From Micropterus salmoides (taxonomy: Eukaryota; Chordata; Actinopteri; Centrarchiformes; Centrarchidae), in contig NW_024042261.1 in the NCBI RefSeq assembly GCF_014851395.1, positions 35,985,942 to 36,049,941 of the forward strand: a stretch of DNA of 64,000 nt, written 5' to 3'. Below, in pieces: positions 35,243 to 47,600 of this stretch. Position 1 is the first letter of the stretch. The number at the start of each line of letters is the position of its first letter. The position numbers and the translations under genes are program-made. Under the pieces are notes generated by a model that did no database searches, was not told the DNA's origin, and worked only from the letters and a program-made list of their open reading frames with translations.

Positions 35243-37496
35243 TCACGTCGTCTTCTTGGTCTCCAGCGGGAGAGAAAGAGACGGGGATTTCCTCAACAGC
35301 GAAGGGACGAGTTTGTCAAACAGCAGCACTGAGCTCATCATACCTGGAACAGCAAGACGGTAGAAGAAGAGACGAAGAAGAGGACCAAGAAAAAATGTTT
35401 ATGTTAATATTTAGAGAATATTTGATTTGCTTTAACGAACCAACTTAATTTGATAGAACTTCAATCTACAGTTTACATCTCTTGATATTTCACAGTATGA
35501 TACTAATGTGAAAGAATGTGGAAAGGGGGTGTTATCTACTTCTTTATCATTGTGTCCTTTGTCTTGTACAAATGATTCATTATCTGTGTATGTATGTATA
35601 TAAATCAGTATGTTTAAAAGGTGAATTATGTTCCTCAGAAATTAAGTGGAGTTGAAGTATTGTAATAATAACAATAATACATTTTATTTCTATAGTGCCA
35701 TTCAAGATACTCATTGTGGCAGTGAAGCAGGTCTGTAAGGTAGGAAGGGGCTTGGCAATAGACGGCTTTGTGCATGAGGAGGAAAATTTTATAATGGATG
35801 TGAACAGGTGGAGAGTAAAAAAGCAGAAAAGTAAATTGCTTCAAAATTGTACTTCAGCAACTCTCCACCAACAACAGGGATCTGTATTCACGCTACTTTT
35901 ATAATGATAAGACAACTGATGTCGTTTCTGAAATATAGGGAGATACTTAATGAGCTGTTGTCAGAGAGAAAGCATGTTAGTCTTTGTGCATGAAACAAAT
36001 CAGTCATGAGAATTTAACATTTAAGCAGCTTATCAGATTTGTGTCAACACTTTCAACACGGCGGCCAGAAGGCGGCCAGAAAGAGACAGTGACACACACT
36101 TAAACACAGAACTGCTTGTTCCCAGACTGACTTCTTATCTTATTAGATGCTAAAAACTAGACCAGTGCTGTCATGTCGGTTGTCTTCTTTTGAGTTATTG
36201 CTCTGTCTGTAAAGGTTCTCAGTCATCCAGGTCATAGTTCTCCAAGGAAGATCCTTGAAGATGTTTCATTTCTCATCCGAGAGACTTCTCACAGTTCTGG
36301 TTCTGGAGGGTGTTCATCCAAAACTGCTTAGCAAGATCATCCAGGTCCAGAACTGAGGGAGTCTCTCGGATGCGAAACACGAAACATCTTCGAGTATCTT
36401 TAACCAAATCTAGTTGCCTTGATGTTAACCTTCTTAGGAGACCTCTATTATGTTTGGTGGCTTTCATCAATACATGGACCTTTTTTAAGTGTTTAACAAA
36501 CTTTCCACTCAGCAGCAATAATGTTACGTGCTAATAATAATGATCCAATAATACAACATGGACAGTGGCCATTTTGCATAATGACTATTTTTACTATTGA
36601 TAATTAAAGTAAATTTTGTTGCTAATCCTTCTGTACTTCTGTAACCTCAGTGAACGTTTGAAAGCAGGACTCTTCCTTCAAATGGTTCCTTTTACCTAAA
36701 TAAATTAACTGAAAGCTTTATCCGCCGCTGTGTACTTGTGTCATATCTGCTGTGTTTTTATTGTGTGTTTTGTTAATGTTGTTAGGATGAAAACGTGCTT
36801 TAACATGTCCTTTGGACTAGATTGATGCGTCTCTAAATTTCAGAACGTGATAAAAAGATGTCAGTTCATTTCCTCTCAATTGACTAATCGATTGATTGAC
36901 TTTCACCATTCATCAAATGAATATATGCTGTGCACAGTGTTGGTGAGCATGTCACAGGGTTTCTGCAGCCTTCACTGATTAAAAATATGTCCTTTTAAAG
37001 ACATTTCTATATAATTTAACACCTGTTTCACGGTCATATCGGCCAAAGTATGAAAGATGAATTTAATAACATCTATATACCATTTTTGTCAGGACTTCTC
37101 AGCAGGATACAATAATGACTAAAAAATTAATAAATAATTTTTTCAACAAGATGAAGAGATGGATTAACCAATTAAAAATATAAATACAATTAATTTATGG
37201 TTTACACATAAATTTCACATAACGTCAGACGTATGAAACAACTAAGCTGAGTTTTCCAGCCCCATTTTACTAAAATCAGATATCTTTGAAGGCCTTTTAT
37301 TATTTTAGGACACTGAAATCAATGCTTTTTAAAGACAAGCACTGCATCTGATATCAGCATGCATCAGTGGGTCTTACCCAGCAGCGGGCCCAGCCAGTAG
37401 ACCAGGCAGTACTCCAGGAAGGAGTTTCCACTGCAGGGGAACTGTGTGGAGAAGGCCAAGGCCGGGTTAAACACAGCTCCTGTCATGCTGCCACCT

Positions 37497-37575
<79 letters not shown>

Positions 37576-39109
37576 TATTAATGAACTTTTAAAGACCCAA
37601 ACTGTTCATTTGTGTACAACTCCTAAACAAACAAGTTTTCAGTTTTTCTCAGTAGAAAGATATATTGTATTATATATTCATTATATATAGCAAAGAAAAG
37701 ATGGCATACAGAGAAAATAGTTTTAATCAGTTGCCTTATAAATTCTCAGTGTGTCCCCATCAACACTCAGTATATCTTCCTTCCTATATTTCCTCAACCT
37801 TTCCAAAGTAATGTCAGATTTTTGACAGCAGTTATGATCAGTCAGATAGATAAACTTGAAGTCATTCAAAGGTTAGTGTTATGGTGTTAGAAGTGGAAAA
37901 AAAAATATGTGGCTGTACAGCTCAGGAAATCATTTCATCGCTGTAATCGGTTTCGTATTTGTTCGTGAGAAAGTTCTTAGAAGAAACATGAGATGTTTGT
38001 ACAAACACTGTAGTGCTTTATACAAAGCAAATGATGCATCGGGCTCTCCTCTATGAGACACAGGAAGATTTACAAACTAGTCTGTGATGTGATCTGTTGG
38101 TTCTCTTCAACCTCACTAACTGGGAGTATGGCTGTTTTTAGTTTACATGTATTAGTTTGTTATTGTGAGTGGGGAACATTCAGCTTCATGACATTCTTTT
38201 GGGCATCATCACAACTTTTAATTTGAATAGTTAGCAGTTATATTAGCAGTTATATTATCAACACCTACACACCACAAACAGAAAACATTGTGGATCATGT
38301 GCACAAGAGAAGGCCCACATAGCCCAACAAATCTCAAGTGTGTTGTTAATTTTGAGTATTTTGTTAACAGACCTGAAGCTGAATTAGAGACCAGCTAAAA
38401 GTGCCAGTGAGCAAGACACTGAACCTCAGACTCACAGAGGCTGACCTCTGACCTCACATCATCAGTCTAATAAACACTGCAGTTGGACTAATCGATTAGA
38501 GTCATTGTCATACCTGCATAAACCACCGTTGCGATGACCGCAGCTACGGCGTGCACGCGGTATTTCTCCTCCCGATCTCGTGTGCGTAATAGCAGTCTGA
38601 ACCGCAAAAGCGCATGCAAGCTCCACGGCGGCAGCATTTGGCAGCGGTGCGTGAATGGGGCTCACGCACTGGTAGCCCAGTAGCTTGTGGCGCACGTGCA
38701 GTCCCGACAACCCGATACCCCAGATCACCGGCACTGCGACTCGCGCAGCGGCGGCCGCAGCGAACTGACATGCGATCCGCCGCAGGGCGCATCCGCCCGA
38801 GAACCTCGCGCGGTACGCGTGCTCGAGCGTACCGGAGGGGTTCCCGATGGCCCCGCTGAAGGTGAGCCCGTGGATCACGGACGCCAGGTACGTCAAGGTG
38901 AGCGCGAGTCGAGGCTCGATCCCGCCCACCTCGGACAGCAGCTTTAGCTCGTGCGTGCAGCAGCACAGCTGGAAGGTGGACACAAGCTCTACCGCGTACA
39001 CAGAGAGCCCGGTGTCCGCGAGGGCCCTGGTCAGCACCTTGCGGGTCGCATCGCTCAGTGCGACTATTCCCGCGAGCACCGCCAGAGACACCGCCACGTC
39101 TGCAGTCAT
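35243..39109 (-). CDS. aqp11: Aquaporin-11 (frame break in exon 1 as assembled)
   Basis: A superaquaporin of intracellular (ER) membranes that passes water and hydrogen peroxide. Three minus-strand exons: 38514-39109, 37378-37494 and 35243-35343, with GT-AG borders. Joined, and allowing for one extra G in the CCC at 38571-38573, they give about 270 residues, close to the family's 271. The start MTADVAVSLAVLAG is followed by FQLCCCTHELKLLSEVG at about 46-62. The unorthodox first pore motif NPS sits at residues 90-92 (human has NPC). KYRVHAVAAV comes after the break and a standard NPA (FNPALAFSTQFPCSG) at about 208-210. Exon 3 adds MMSSVLLFDKLVPSLL and ends LETKKTT. Exon 1 is extremely GC/CpG-rich, which produces long false frames on both strands. 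The extra base may be an assembly error, since downstream sequence is well conserved. Otherwise this is a recent pseudogene. Confidence 0.9.
35640..35830. repeat. Possible retroelement fragment in aqp11 intron 2
   Basis: Begins with AATAATACATTTTATTTCTATAGTGCC, written here only as the familiar fish motif CATTTTATTTCTATAGTGCC, and continues GGGGCTTGGCAATAGACGGC. Family uncertain. Confidence 0.35.
36230..36420. repeat. Dispersed repeat with duplicated 'CATCCGAGAGACTTC' module in aqp11 intron 2
   Basis: GATGTTTCATTTCTCATCCG followed by AGAGACTTCTCACAGTTCTG, then the related GAGTCTCTCGGATGCGAAAC and ACGAAACATCTTCGAGTATC in inverted sense. This is a well-known dispersed teleost repeat. Confidence 0.55.
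37499..37573. repeat. (CA)n microsatellite immediately upstream of aqp11 exon 2
   Basis: About 75 bp of CA/CG dinucleotide repeat ends four bases from the aqp11 exon 2 acceptor on the minus strand, so it forms a (TG)n tract in place of a normal polypyrimidine tract. Confidence 0.95.
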
Positions 39110-39799
39110 GTTCGCGGCCGGTCCGCGCTCTCTGTCGGGGATTGGATGTTCCCTCAGCTGCTGGGAGACTCCGCTGTGAGCTCCGAGCCGCTGATGCCCC
39201 TCTCCGGCCTGAGATCTTCTCTACCGCTGAATCTCGCTTCCTCTGGCGGTCGGGAGCCTCAGCTGTGCGGGCTGCTGCTACTCTATCCCGAAGGATGCGG
39301 CGTTCAACCAGGAGCAAATGAGCTTCAGTCCCAGTAGCTCACATGTGCGGAAGTATGAGCTCCGCAGTTTTTCCCAGTTTTCCCACCTCCTCCCTCTCCT
39401 GCTGAAATTGCGTCTCCTCTGCTACCTCTCTTCGTCATCTGACTACTTTAGTTTTAATTTTGAGCTTCCAGTGGGCATTTTCATTAGGCCTATAATAGAA
39501 ATGTTAAATCATATTTGTGACATTGTAATTATTGCCTATTGTCCTCCTCATTTCTCCCCAGTTGTGGGCCGATGCATGTGTGCAGCCCATGAGGCAGTGT
39601 TGTGTCGATTGAGATAATTCTGAGTATTACACAACTGATAGGCTTACTTTACAAGAAATTCAATTAAAACATTTAAGACACACAGTTAAGCTAAAACAGT
39701 AAAGTGCCTCTGTACGAATCAGAAAAACTCAAATGTATTTGTTCCAGATAAATACTTGTTTAAAAATCATTATAAAAAGTATATATACAAAGGTTGCCC

Positions 39800-40480
39800 C
39801 TTGACTGATATAGACTGTAGATTGTTTAATAACAATTATTGTATTATTATTATTATACATAATTATACAACACTGCTAGATACAACAACATAAATGCATA
39901 AACTCAATCTAAATTCCTTCACAAACAAACATTAAATCACATAATCATTAGATTTAAAAAAAAAAAAAATTGGTATCCAACGAGATTAAAAATAAGTAAA
40001 ATGATTTAAAAAGACACCTTAACTGAAAGCAATGTTAAAAGGTTATTTACTGAAATAAAATAATTTAATATACAAAACCAGCTAATACAGAAATAACGGG
40101 ACATCTCTATGATTTCATACCTTCAATAACTGTTGTCTTATAATTTCTACTATAATTACAATCATTAATTATTTCACCTCTTGGATTTGAGATTATTATT
40201 TCCCTTAGAATCAAAAATGATAAAATCACATACACTGAGTTCATGCAGTTTGTTTGTTTTGATGTGAGATGCTCATTAAAGATATTTAATATTTCTCTCT
40301 CTCCGTCTCTGTATTTCAAGTTCCTTCAAGTTCAAATGTTTATTAATGGCTAAAAACTATTGTTTCTAATTCAAATATATAACACGCTGTATTAAAGATA
40401 ATGAGGAATGAGTACTTCATTAAATAAAGGTGATGAGTAAGTATGAATATATGCATATTAACCCTTTGTCTCAGCTGGAC
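39800..40480 (-). pseudogene. Truncated minus-strand relic: 3' flank and last codons of an Ig-receptor copy
   Basis: This stretch is the reverse complement of the 3' flank of the Ig gene at 40551-41896. CCTTTGTCTCAGCTGGAC near 40463-40480 equals the reversed gene end. ATATGCATATTAACC and TTCATTAAATAAAGGTGATG also match the other side of the gene inverted. Similarity can be followed to about 39866 (AACACTGCTAGATACAAC). At 40480/40481 the relic joins directly to the 5' flank of the plus-strand copy, so nearly the whole coding part of this fourth copy has been lost. Confidence 0.7.
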
Positions 40481-43400
40481 ATGACATAGAGCTTATGAGG
40501 GGAGTGGTGTCGGTCTTTGCACGACACTCACAAGGAGACCTCAGAGCAGAATGGCTGCAGTCACAGAGCTCTCCTTCCTGCTGTTTGCTCTCATCAACAA
40601 CATTGATGCAGAAGAACTCATCATCATCCAAGAGGAAAGGGGCTCTTACATCTTCAACCCCAACAAGGAGGCCGACTTCTGCCTGATCTCCAGATTTTGT
40701 TGGTGAGGAGAAGCTTGTCCTGTGGAATACCTCTGACCTCAGGTCTGTGAACTCCACAGTAGCCGAAGACCTGAAACAACGACTTTCAGTGGTCAGCAGG
40801 GAGAATATTTCTTCTTACATGATTCACAGCCTGACCCATTCAGACTCTGGCCAGTACCAGGAGGAGTGTTGGACTGAGGGCAAAGGGACATATGAGAAAA
40901 ACCTCAGTATTATTATTTGTAGTACAATAGATGAGATAATATTTTATTCCAGTGGGCTTTGAGGGAACAGCGGACCTGCCATGTGTGGGAGCGGCTGACA
41001 ATCTGGATATCCAGTGGCTCAAGCGTGACTTTAGATATAAGGAAGACATATGGACAAGAGTTTTGGGGGACAGGACGAAATCAGTGATGGACAATGTTAC
41101 AGTGATGAAAAACAAAGCAGCTCTTCATCAATCTAACCTCAACCTACAAATCTTTACATTATACACCTGTCTGGTGATGAACCAACAGCAGTGTGTTAGC
41201 AGTCACCCTCTACAGTTTTCTCTAAAACCAGAGATAATCTACCGCTCAGTGGAAGAGACAGCTGTGTTGCAGTGTGCTGTCACTGATTATAATGATGACC
41301 AGCCCCCACGCTGGACAAAGTTTGATTCGTCCACCTCCTTCAACACTGAGGTGGACCAAAACTACTCACTGGTGTTTTCATCTCTAATGCTAAATCACTC
41401 AGGTTTGTACTCCTGTAAAGGCTATATCAGTGTGCAAACATATTTTCTGTTGGTGTGCCCCAAATTAGTCCAGCCTGCTGTAGAGTTCTTCTCAGAGGGA
41501 GATGAAGTCACTCTCAGGTGCAGAGATTGGAGACAGGGTATGGGACATACTTGGTTCATGAACTCAAACCGAACAGAAGGCAGAAACTTTAGTGTATTAG
41601 ATGTTATGTCTCATCTGAGCAGAGTAAGTATAATTAACCCTGCTTCCACCTTGGTCATCTCTAATGTCTCAGTGGAAGACACAGGAGAGTATTGGTGTGC
41701 AGTTATAGGCCCAGATGATCTGTGTGAGTCAACAAATAAGATTCTTCTGAAGCACAGAGAGACCTTTGGGATTTACTTCTACATAGTGAGGTGGTCACTG
41801 CTCAGTGGTCTGCTGGTGATCCTCTGTGCTGTTGTAGTCGCTGTGACCCAGAAGACCAGGAGAGGAGGGGAGCGTCCAGCTGAGACAGAGGGTTAATATG
41901 CATATGTTCATACTTACTCATCACCTTTATTTAATGAAGTACTCATTCCTCATTGTCTTTAATACAGCGTGTTATATATTTGAATTAGAAACAATAGTTT
42001 TTAGCCATTAATAAAACATTTGAACTGGAAGGAACTTGAAATACAGAGACGGAGAGAGAGAAAGATTAAATATCTTTAATGACCATCTCACATCAAAACA
42101 AACAAATTGCATGAATGTGATGTATGTGATTTTATCATTTTTGATTCTAAGTGAAATAATAATCTCAAATCCAAGAGATGACATAAAAGATGGGAAATAA
42201 ATAAAGAGAGTTGTAATAAATAAATTTTTTGATGTCATATTGATAACATGGACATAAATAATGTTTGTAATAATAATAGCAAATAATCCTACTAAGACAA
42301 CAGTTTTTGAATGTATGAAATTATAGAATTGTCTCCTTAGTTTCTGCAGTAGTTTGTTTTGTATAGAAAATTGTTTTGTTTTTTTTCTGGTGTGGATAAA
42401 CACGATTATAGGGATCATTGCTTTGTACTGACTCCAGACACTGTTATGTTATATTTTTCAGTAATTAATCTTGCTTTCACATAACGTGTCTTTTAAAATA
42501 ATTTTACACATGTTTATTTATCCTGTTATTATACCAATATTTTATTTTAAATCTAACGATAATGTCAGTTAATGTTTTACTGTGTCTGAAGGAATTTGAG
42601 TTGTGATTTTATGCATATAATTGCTGCATCTAACAGTGTTGTTAGTGTTTTATAATTGTTATACTTTGATCAGTATAGGAGCAATCGACTCTATAGTAAA
42701 GATTAACAGTAAACAATAAAACTTACACAGTTTTTACCGTTTTGATTGTGATTTTTATATTTAATTTCTTGTAAAGTATCAGTTATTTAATATAATCTTA
42801 AATTGTATTTCAAAATGAACTATAGTATTGTATTTTACTGTTTATTGTTAATCCATGCTGCCTTTTAATTGTTTGTGTACACAGGGACACATGTAGCCTG
42901 TAAGTAATGTAATTCTCCAATTGCACTAAATAAAGGTTACAGAAAGACGTTTGCACACATTCAATCGTAATATTCAGGGCAGGTGCAGGATAGATTTAAG
43001 CTCCCAAACCTTTATTTTGACTGAACAATCAACATTTTGATCTTAAAATCCATCAGGACGGGGATCTAAAAACACAACGCAGGCCAACACACTTTAACTG
43101 TCGGAGTGAGAGAATACAGAGCAATCCTGAAGAGCAAAATTGTTAGAAAGCGTCAATATAATATAATAATATATTATTTGAGGAGAACTGCCTGCTGAGA
43201 GTGTCATGCTTTACTTGGGCTGTTTGTGTTTTCTTCTACAAGTTTCTGATGCTGTTTTAAATTGTTGATAGAGACGACATCATGAAGCAATTTGAGGACA
43301 CCGTCTCCTTTTCAGCACACATCTGGTAAAAAAAATTTCTACTGCAAACATTCTTCTCACAGCAACCCATTTTGGCAACAGCACAGAACTTCCCACTTTT

Positions 43401-43920
43401 GCTCTCTATCTCAAAGTAAATTAAAATATGTAAACACAGTTAATGTGATTTTTAAATCTAACAAAACACTGTCAAGCAGGTGGGTATGAGGTAGCAGGGG
43501 ACATATATTACATTTGTTTATGCTCATCTCCCTGTCTTATCTGTGTTTGAAGACATATTAGCCTCTGTGGTTTTGGTTCCATTTCCTCTCACATTTCCCC
43601 TACATTTATTTCAAATGTCCTTCAGTTTTCTGCACTAAGTTGATTTAATCAAAATTCTTACCAAACCGCCTTGAAAGCAAATGTGCACGTTTTTGAGCAG
43701 CAGTCTACCTTTTAGCCATGCTCAGGCATGACTGCTCAGAGTGTGGCTCTGGTGGCAAAATCAAAATATCTCAACAACCATTAGATGCCATGACATTTGC
43801 TTCAGATATTTCTGTTTTCCTGAGGATGAACTGATCCCTTTACTTTTCATGGGTAAATTTGTACTTTGATTATGACAAAAAAAAGAAATTCCCTCATCCT
43901 CAGCTGTACTTCATGTTTAG
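40481..43920 (+). repeat. Left arm of a large inverted repeat containing Ig copy A
   Basis: This arm reads, reversed, as 44687-48087. Shared landmarks: ATGACATAGAGCTTATGAGG at the outer end, the whole Ig gene, the flank AAACCTTTATTTTGACTGAA near 43007, GCCATGCTCAGGCATGACTG near 43716, and CTCAGCTGTACTTCATGTTT at the inner end. The gene-start positions in the two arms (40551, 48018) and gene ends (41896, 46678) give the same midpoint, near 44285. The arms therefore keep nearly equal spacing. Confidence 0.85.
40551..41896 (+). pseudogene. Single-exon Ig-superfamily receptor, copy A (two frame breaks)
   Basis: Type I membrane protein of about 447 residues when frames are followed across two breaks. 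It has a signal peptide (MAAVTELSFLLFALINNIDA) and four Ig-like domains. Cysteine pairs: first domain near DFC and DSGQYQEEC; second at ADLPC (about 144) and YTC; third at VLQC (about 238) and YSC; fourth at TLRC (about 320) and DTGEYWC (about 382). A transmembrane helix follows (about 404-429) containing one arginine (IVRWSLLSG). The cytoplasmic tail is 16 residues with no tyrosine motif. Many N-glycosylation sequons. No intron, although fish Ig genes usually split signal peptide and each domain. Breaks: an extra T at 40694-40697, giving TGA soon after, and an extra base near 40941. The last 314 codons from 40952 are open. AATAAA at 42010. The exact family is not recognised; pIgR/CD300-like or sialoadhesin-like receptors are candidates. 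Confidence 0.75.
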
Positions 43921-44686
43921 AGCCTGATTTACTAAAGGTTTGCTTGAGTAAAAACGTGTTCAAACTTGATATCACCAGCAAATTAACACATAAGCTGATC
44001 TACTGCGTGTGCACGCAGAATGACGTCTTTTAAAAGTACAAGATAGCACCTGTTCATTTAGTACTTTTGACTTAATGAATTGCAATTTGGGGGTTTAAAT
44101 GTTATTGTGCAAAGTATTTATTTTGTATTTTCCTTTAGCTTTGTCAATACTGTTGTATTAACATTCATGCCAGTAAAGCAAATTTTGTTTCGACCTGACT
44201 TCTTTTCTGGATGGATGGAAGAATGTAGAAAGTTGCGTGGCGCTGCGGAGAGCCCCCAGCTGCAGCGTAAAAGTCATCCAGCCATAGGGAAAGATCACTG
44301 TTCACAGCGCGCCGGTTGTGATAGCAACACAACCCATTGTAGGTCTTGGAGAGGAAATGGGGCGTTGAGGTGTACAGGGACAGGAGATCGCGTAGCGACG
44401 GTGTAGACGGTCGGTGATTGTTCCCTCTGACTAGATGAAGCACGATCTGCTGGCATTTCCTCGCGTCTGGGTCATTCCACCATACAGTAGCTGTTTCTGC
44501 TGGGGGTTTCCAAATCAGTTTTTCAGGTGTGCTGTCCCAAGCACTTGCAGTGCAATCTCAGGCTGGATGGGCAGGTACTTACGATTTCCACATACTCGGG
44601 ACGCACTGAACGAAACAAACCGAGGTTTTTACGCAGTTGCTGCTTTCCTTCCCGACTCTCTCGGGCCATAAGAGTTTTAATTAGTA
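43921..44686. other. Unique spacer at the centre of the inverted repeat
   Basis: 766 bp not shared between the arms. The right part is GC-richer, and the minus strand is open for 92 codons (44443-44165) with a protein-like peptide including HLVRGNNHRP and DDFYAAAGGS. It may be part of a decayed transposase or other gene. I do not recognise it. Confidence 0.45.
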
Positions 44687-47600
44687 CTAAACAGGAAGTA
44701 CAGCTGAGGATTTGGTAATGTCTTTAGGTTTGCAGGTATTTTGTCATAATCAAAGTACAAATTTACCCATGAAAAGTAAAGGGATCAGTTCATCCTCAGG
44801 AAAACAGAAATATCTGGAGCAAATGTCATGGCATCTAATGGTTGTTGAGATATTTTGATTTTGCCACCAGAGCCACACTCTGAGCAGTCATGCCTGAGCA
44901 TGGCTAAAAGGTAGACTGCTGCTCAAATAAGTGCACATTTGTTTTCAAGGCGGTTTGGTAAGAATTTTGATTAAATCAGTGCAGAAAACTGAAGGACATT
45001 TGAAATAAATGTAGGGGAAATGTGAGAGGAAATGGAACCAAAACCACAGAGGCTAACGTGCCTTCAAACACAGATAAGACAGGGAGATGAGCATAAACAA
45101 ATGTAATAAATGTAAAAAAACAAAAAACAAAACAAAACGAAAAAAACTTAAAGTGAGGTATCAATCTGTCTGCTTTGACAGTCTCCATTTGGGTCCTTCA
45201 CACCCACCCGCTTGACAGTGTTTTTGTTAAATTTAAAAATCACAGTAACTGTGTTCACATATTTTAATTTACTTTGAGATAGAGAGTACCAGTGGGACGT
45301 TCTGTGTTGGACTATTCTGTGCAGTTGCCTTATCTATTGTTTCATTTACTAGGATAGAGCGGGGGTCGCTGTGAGAAGAATGTTTGCAGTAGAAATTGTT
45401 TTACTAGATGTGTGTTACTGAAAAGGAGGCGGTAACAGAGTCTGTCCTAACTTGCTTCATGATGTCGTCTCTATCAACAATTTAAAACAGCATCAGAAAC
45501 TTGTAGAAGAAAACACAAACAGCCCAAGTAAAGCGTGACACTCTCAGCAGGCAGTTCTCCTCAAATAATATATTATTATATTATATTGACGCTTTCTAAC
45601 AATTTTGCTCTTCAGGATTGCTCTGTATTCTCTTGCTCCTACAGTTAAAGTGTGTTGGCCTGCGTTGTGTTTTTAGATCCCCGTCCTGATGGATTTTAAG
45701 GTCAAAATGTTGATTGTTCAGTCAAAATAAAGGTTTGGGAGCTTAAATCTATTTTGAAACTTCTATTTTGCACCTGCCCTGAATATTAGGATTGAATGTT
45801 TCTGTAACCTTTATTAAGTGCAATTGGAGAATTACATTACTTACAGGCTACATGTGTCCCTGTGTACACAAACAATTAAAAGGCAGCATGGAGTAGCAAT
45901 GAAACAGTAAAATACAATCCTGTAGTTGATTTTGAAATACAATTTAAGATGTATTAAATAACTGAAACTTTACAATAAATTAAATATAAAAATCACAATC
46001 AAAACAGTAAAAATTGGGTACCAAGTTTTATTGTTTATTTTTAACATTTCCCTTTAGAGACGATTACTCCTGGACTGATATAGACCAAAATGTATTTATA
46101 TAACACTAACAACACTGCTACATGCTGCAATTATGAATGCATAAAAACACAACTCAAATTCCTTCATACATAATCATTTGATTTAAAACAAAGCATTAGT
46201 AAAATAACAGGACAAATAAACAAGTAAAATGATTTAATAAAAAAAAGGTAAGTGAAAGCAATGTTAAAATTTTAATTACTTAAATAACATCACATCACTC
46301 CTGGGCAGGGTTCAGTACAAAGCAATGATCCCTATAACTGTGCTTATCCACAACAAAGAAATGTAAGAAATAACTAAATATACAAAAAGAACTAATACAG
46401 AAACTAAGAGGACATCTCGATGATTTGATACCTTCAAACACGTAGTATTATTATTTTCTATTACTATTTTAATCGTTATTTATGTTGATGTTATCATTAT
46501 GACAATTTTATTAATTGTCTTCATTACAACTGTCTTTCTTTATTTCCCATATTTATGTCACAACTTGGACTTGAGATTATTATTTCACTTAGCAAAAATG
46601 ATAATATGACATACACTGAGTTTATGCAGTTAAACTTTTAAAAAACCTTGTGATGAGTAAGTATGAACATATGCATATTAACCCTCTGTCTCAGCTGGAC
46701 GCTCCCCTCCTCTCCTGGTCTTCTGGGTCACAGCGACTACAACAGCACAGAGGATCACCAGCAGACCACTGAGCAGTGACCACCTCACTATGTAGAAGTA
46801 AATCCCAAAGGGCTCTCTGTGCTTCAGAAGAATCTTGGTAGTTGACACACACAGATCATCTGTCTGTAACTGCACACCAATACTCTCCTGTGTCTTCCAC
46901 TGAGACATTAGAGATGACCAGAGTTGCATTATGGTAAGAGATTTTTACTCTGCTCAGATCAGACATTATATCTAATATACTAAAGTTTCTGCCTTCTGTT
47001 CGGTTTGAGTTCATGAACCAAGTATGTCTCTTACCCTGTCTCCAATCTCTGCACCTGAGAGTGACTTCATCTCCCTCTGAGAAGAACTCTACAGCAGGTG
47101 GGCCAAATTTGGGGCACACCAACAGAAAATATTTTGCACACTGATATAGCCTTTACAGGAGTACAAACCTGAGTGATTTAGCATTAGAGATGAAAACACC
47201 AGCGAGTAGTTTTGGTCCACCTCAATGTTGGAGGAGGTGGGCGAATCAAACTTTATCCAACGTGGGGGCTGGTCATCATTATAATTAGAGACAACACACT
47301 GCAACACAGCTGTCTCTTCCACTGAGCGGTAGATTATCTCTGGTTTTAGAGAAAACTGTAGAGGGTGACTGCTAACACACTGCTGTTGGTTCATCACCAG
47401 ACAGGTGTATAATGTAAAGATTTGTAGGTTGAGGTTAGATTGATGAAGAGCTGCTTTGTTTTTCATCACTGTAACATTGTCCATCACTGATTTCGTCCTG
47501 TCCCCCAAAACTCTTGTCCATATGTCTTCCTTATATCTAAAGTCACGCTTGAGCCACTGGATATCCAGATTGTCAGCCGTTCACAAACATGGCAGGTCCG

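Noticed and set aside
37364..37690. Frames containing long Thr-His or Cys-Val repeats
   Set aside because: They are translations of the CA microsatellite joined to aqp11 exon 2.
38544..39337. Long open frames up to 257 codons on both strands over aqp11 exon 1
   Set aside because: They are Arg/Ala/Gly-rich shadows caused by very high GC; only the aquaporin frame shows family motifs and splice agreement.
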